The notes under the pieces are model-generated. The model was not told the origin of the DNA. It did not search any database and was given only the letters and a program-made list of their open reading frames with translations. A stretch of DNA of 64,000 bases from Neobacillus ginsengisoli (GTDB lineage Bacteria; Bacillota; Bacilli; Bacillales_B; DSM-18226): positions 330,148-394,147 of the forward strand of contig NZ_JAUSTW010000005.1 of assembly GCF_030813055.1 (NCBI RefSeq), in the 5' to 3' direction. Below are positions 63,019 to 64,000 of this stretch, piece after piece (the first letter of the stretch is position 1; every line of letters starts with the position of its first letter). The position numbers were made by a program, and so were the translations under genes.

Positions 63019-63585
63019 TTGAAAAAGAAAACAATTATAATTTTAAGTATCGTTTTTTTTATAATATTTACAGGTCTTTTCATCTTTTACTTAATAAAGG
63101 GTGATTCAACTCGTTGGCTCGTAGCACTTGGAGGAATGATGGTTAGTCCAATTCCAGCGACATTATTATTTTTCAAGAAGAATCCTTTTAACTTACCTAT
63201 AATTATCGGATATTATTTTACCCTTGTCTATTCTGCAATTTTGGGGTCAATTGCAAATTTTTATTATCGCTTCACCTGGTGGGACACATCACTCCATGCG
63301 TACAAGGGGATGTATATGGCTTTTGTAAGTATTGCAATTTATAAGCATTTGATTCCCAATAATATACAAAAAGATATTTCACGACCGTTTATTTTTCTTT
63401 TTGTACTGTCATTTCCAGTGATGGTAAGTGTATTATGGGAAATCTATGAGTTTATAGGTGATCAGACTTTTACCCATATTATGCAAGAAGGCGGTAATAA
63501 AGATACCATGATTGACTTAATCTCAAGTACAGCTAGTGCTCTTCTTGTTTCCATTTATTCTGTTTGTATTAAAAGAAGGTTTTAA
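63019..63585 (+). CDS. Multi-span membrane protein, DUF2238-like
   Basis: About 188 residues with five or six hydrophobic segments. WWDTSLHAYKGMYMAFVSIA (about residue 94) with the conserved His, PVMVSVLWEIYEFIGDQTF (about 140) and GNKDTMIDLISSTASALLVS (about 160) resemble DUF2238/YjdF membrane proteins, where the His/Glu/Asp residues are conserved. Start TTG 63019, 9 nt after AGGTGAG; a TTG at 63010 is too close to that site. Function unknown. Intact and monocistronic. Confidence 0.65.
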   Translation: MKKKTIIILSIVFFIIFTGLFIFYLIKGDSTRWLVALGGMMVSPIPATLLFFKKNPFNLPIIIGYYFTLVYSAILGSIANFYYRFTWWDTSLHAYKGMYMAFVSIAIYKHLIPNNIQKDISRPFIFLFVLSFPVMVSVLWEIYEFIGDQTFTHIMQEGGNKDTMIDLISSTASALLVSIYSVCIKRRF

Positions 63586-63599
63586 AATATCAATATTTA

Positions 63600-63762
63600 T
63601 TTCCCCATGCTCCTCCACGTTTCCTATGTAAAATAGGCGTGGGTGGCTTCATCAAATTCTTTAAATCCTTTTTGCTTAACTCCCCTTGCTTCTTCTTAGG
63701 TGTGTTTAATTTAGTTCAGCTGCTGTTTGTGTTCTTTGGATAAATCATCAGCAATTTTCATA
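63600..63762 (-). pseudogene. Second, decayed copy of the small phage-like basic protein
   Basis: ATG 63762 begins MKIADDLSKEHKQQLN and stops, matching the protein at 62719-62894 (MRIADHLSKELKQQLN). Another frame resumes TPKKKQGELSKKDLKNL, equivalent to the following PKKKRKKKKENL. Stops and frameshifts make it non-coding. Confidence 0.55.
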
Positions 63763-63859
63763 ACATCACCTTCTTAGGTAAAATAAAAAGCACCCATAAC
63801 TATGTATGATAAACATTTAAACTAAGATATAAAAATAGAGTAAGGATTATCTTATATAA

Positions 63860-63928
63860 CTCCCTCAGTTTGATACGATTATCTCCCTCAGTTTGATACG
63901 ATTATCTCCCTCAGTTTGATACGATTAT
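63860..63928. repeat. Three 23-bp direct repeats
   Basis: CTCCCTCAGTTTGATACGAT plus TAT is repeated three times in a row without change, starting at 63860, 63883 and 63906. No ORF is associated. The rest of 63586-64000 shows no intact gene. Confidence 0.85.
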
Positions 63929-64000
63929 CTCTCGAATGCTCACTTATTCGCAGGATTTCATAACCCTTGTATTTGGATTTACGTGTAATTGATATGAGTT

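Noticed and set aside
62757..63083. 108-codon version of the small basic protein
   Set aside because: The upstream 63 codons overlap the membrane-protein gene on the other strand; the internal ATG at 62894 fits the paralogous copy.

Overview
The window reads as a chromosomal stretch of a low-GC, spore-former-type Bacillaceae bacterium. The reasons are an Spx regulator, an IDEAL-domain protein, AGGAGG-type ribosome-binding sites, Bacillus-type tRNAs, RNase P RNA and tmRNA, hybrid GntR/LacI regulators and a CcpA-type cre site. Genus and species cannot be fixed from the sequence alone. Most genes lie on the minus strand.

Layout, left to right. (1) 1-10.5 kb: a sugar locus with a lipoprotein ABC importer, a GH38 alpha-mannosidase, two GntR/LacI hybrid regulators and two Gfo/Idh/MocA oxidoreductases. 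(2) 10.6-15.7 kb: a decaying myo-inositol operon (iolG, broken iolD, iolE, truncated iolB, one more oxidoreductase) next to a LacI regulator with two matching operators. (3) 15.9-20.5 kb: an aquaporin, then a minus-strand RNA operon (tRNA-Ser, tmRNA, a tRNA-Thr lacking its anticodon, tRNA-Leu, tRNA-Asn, and a 76-nt RNA with the SRP domain IV signature), two alpha/beta hydrolases and rnpB. (4) 20.5-26.3 kb: a MITE-like palindromic repeat, another hydrolase, a 52-bp tandem repeat array and fixXCBA. (5) 26.7-34.8 kb: small regulators, Spx, a stand-alone ftsZ paralogue, and a symporter/DUF3311/M20 amidohydrolase operon with its likely regulator. (6) 35.2-48.2 kb: a long minus-strand sugar locus made of a FadR-type regulator, a PLP lyase, an ABC importer, an arabinose/fucose isomerase-like protein and a rhamnose mutarotase, followed by a translationally overlapped block of ROK kinase, GmhA-like isomerase, duplicated DHS-like protein, HldE-like kinase and HAD phosphatase. 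(7) 48.3-64 kb: a second 52-bp array sharing a leader with the first, many gene relics (helicase, oxalate decarboxylase, recombinase, HNH nuclease and unnamed genes), an MFS exporter, a GH3 hexosaminidase/GPH symporter/phosphatase operon with a TetR regulator and operator, and a 336-bp MITE with an 8-bp target duplication.

How the genes work together: regions 1, 2, 6 and the GH3 locus each join a regulator, uptake and intracellular sugar processing, as in a plant- or soil-associated saprotroph. FixABCX is an electron-bifurcating module. The two least ordinary parts are the RNA cluster at 17.0-17.9 kb, with a short SRP-like RNA and a tmRNA inside a tRNA operon, and the heptose-type sugar-phosphate block at 35.2-40.8 kb with a tandemly duplicated DHS-like protein. 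Gene decay is frequent: at least ten broken genes or RNA genes are described below.
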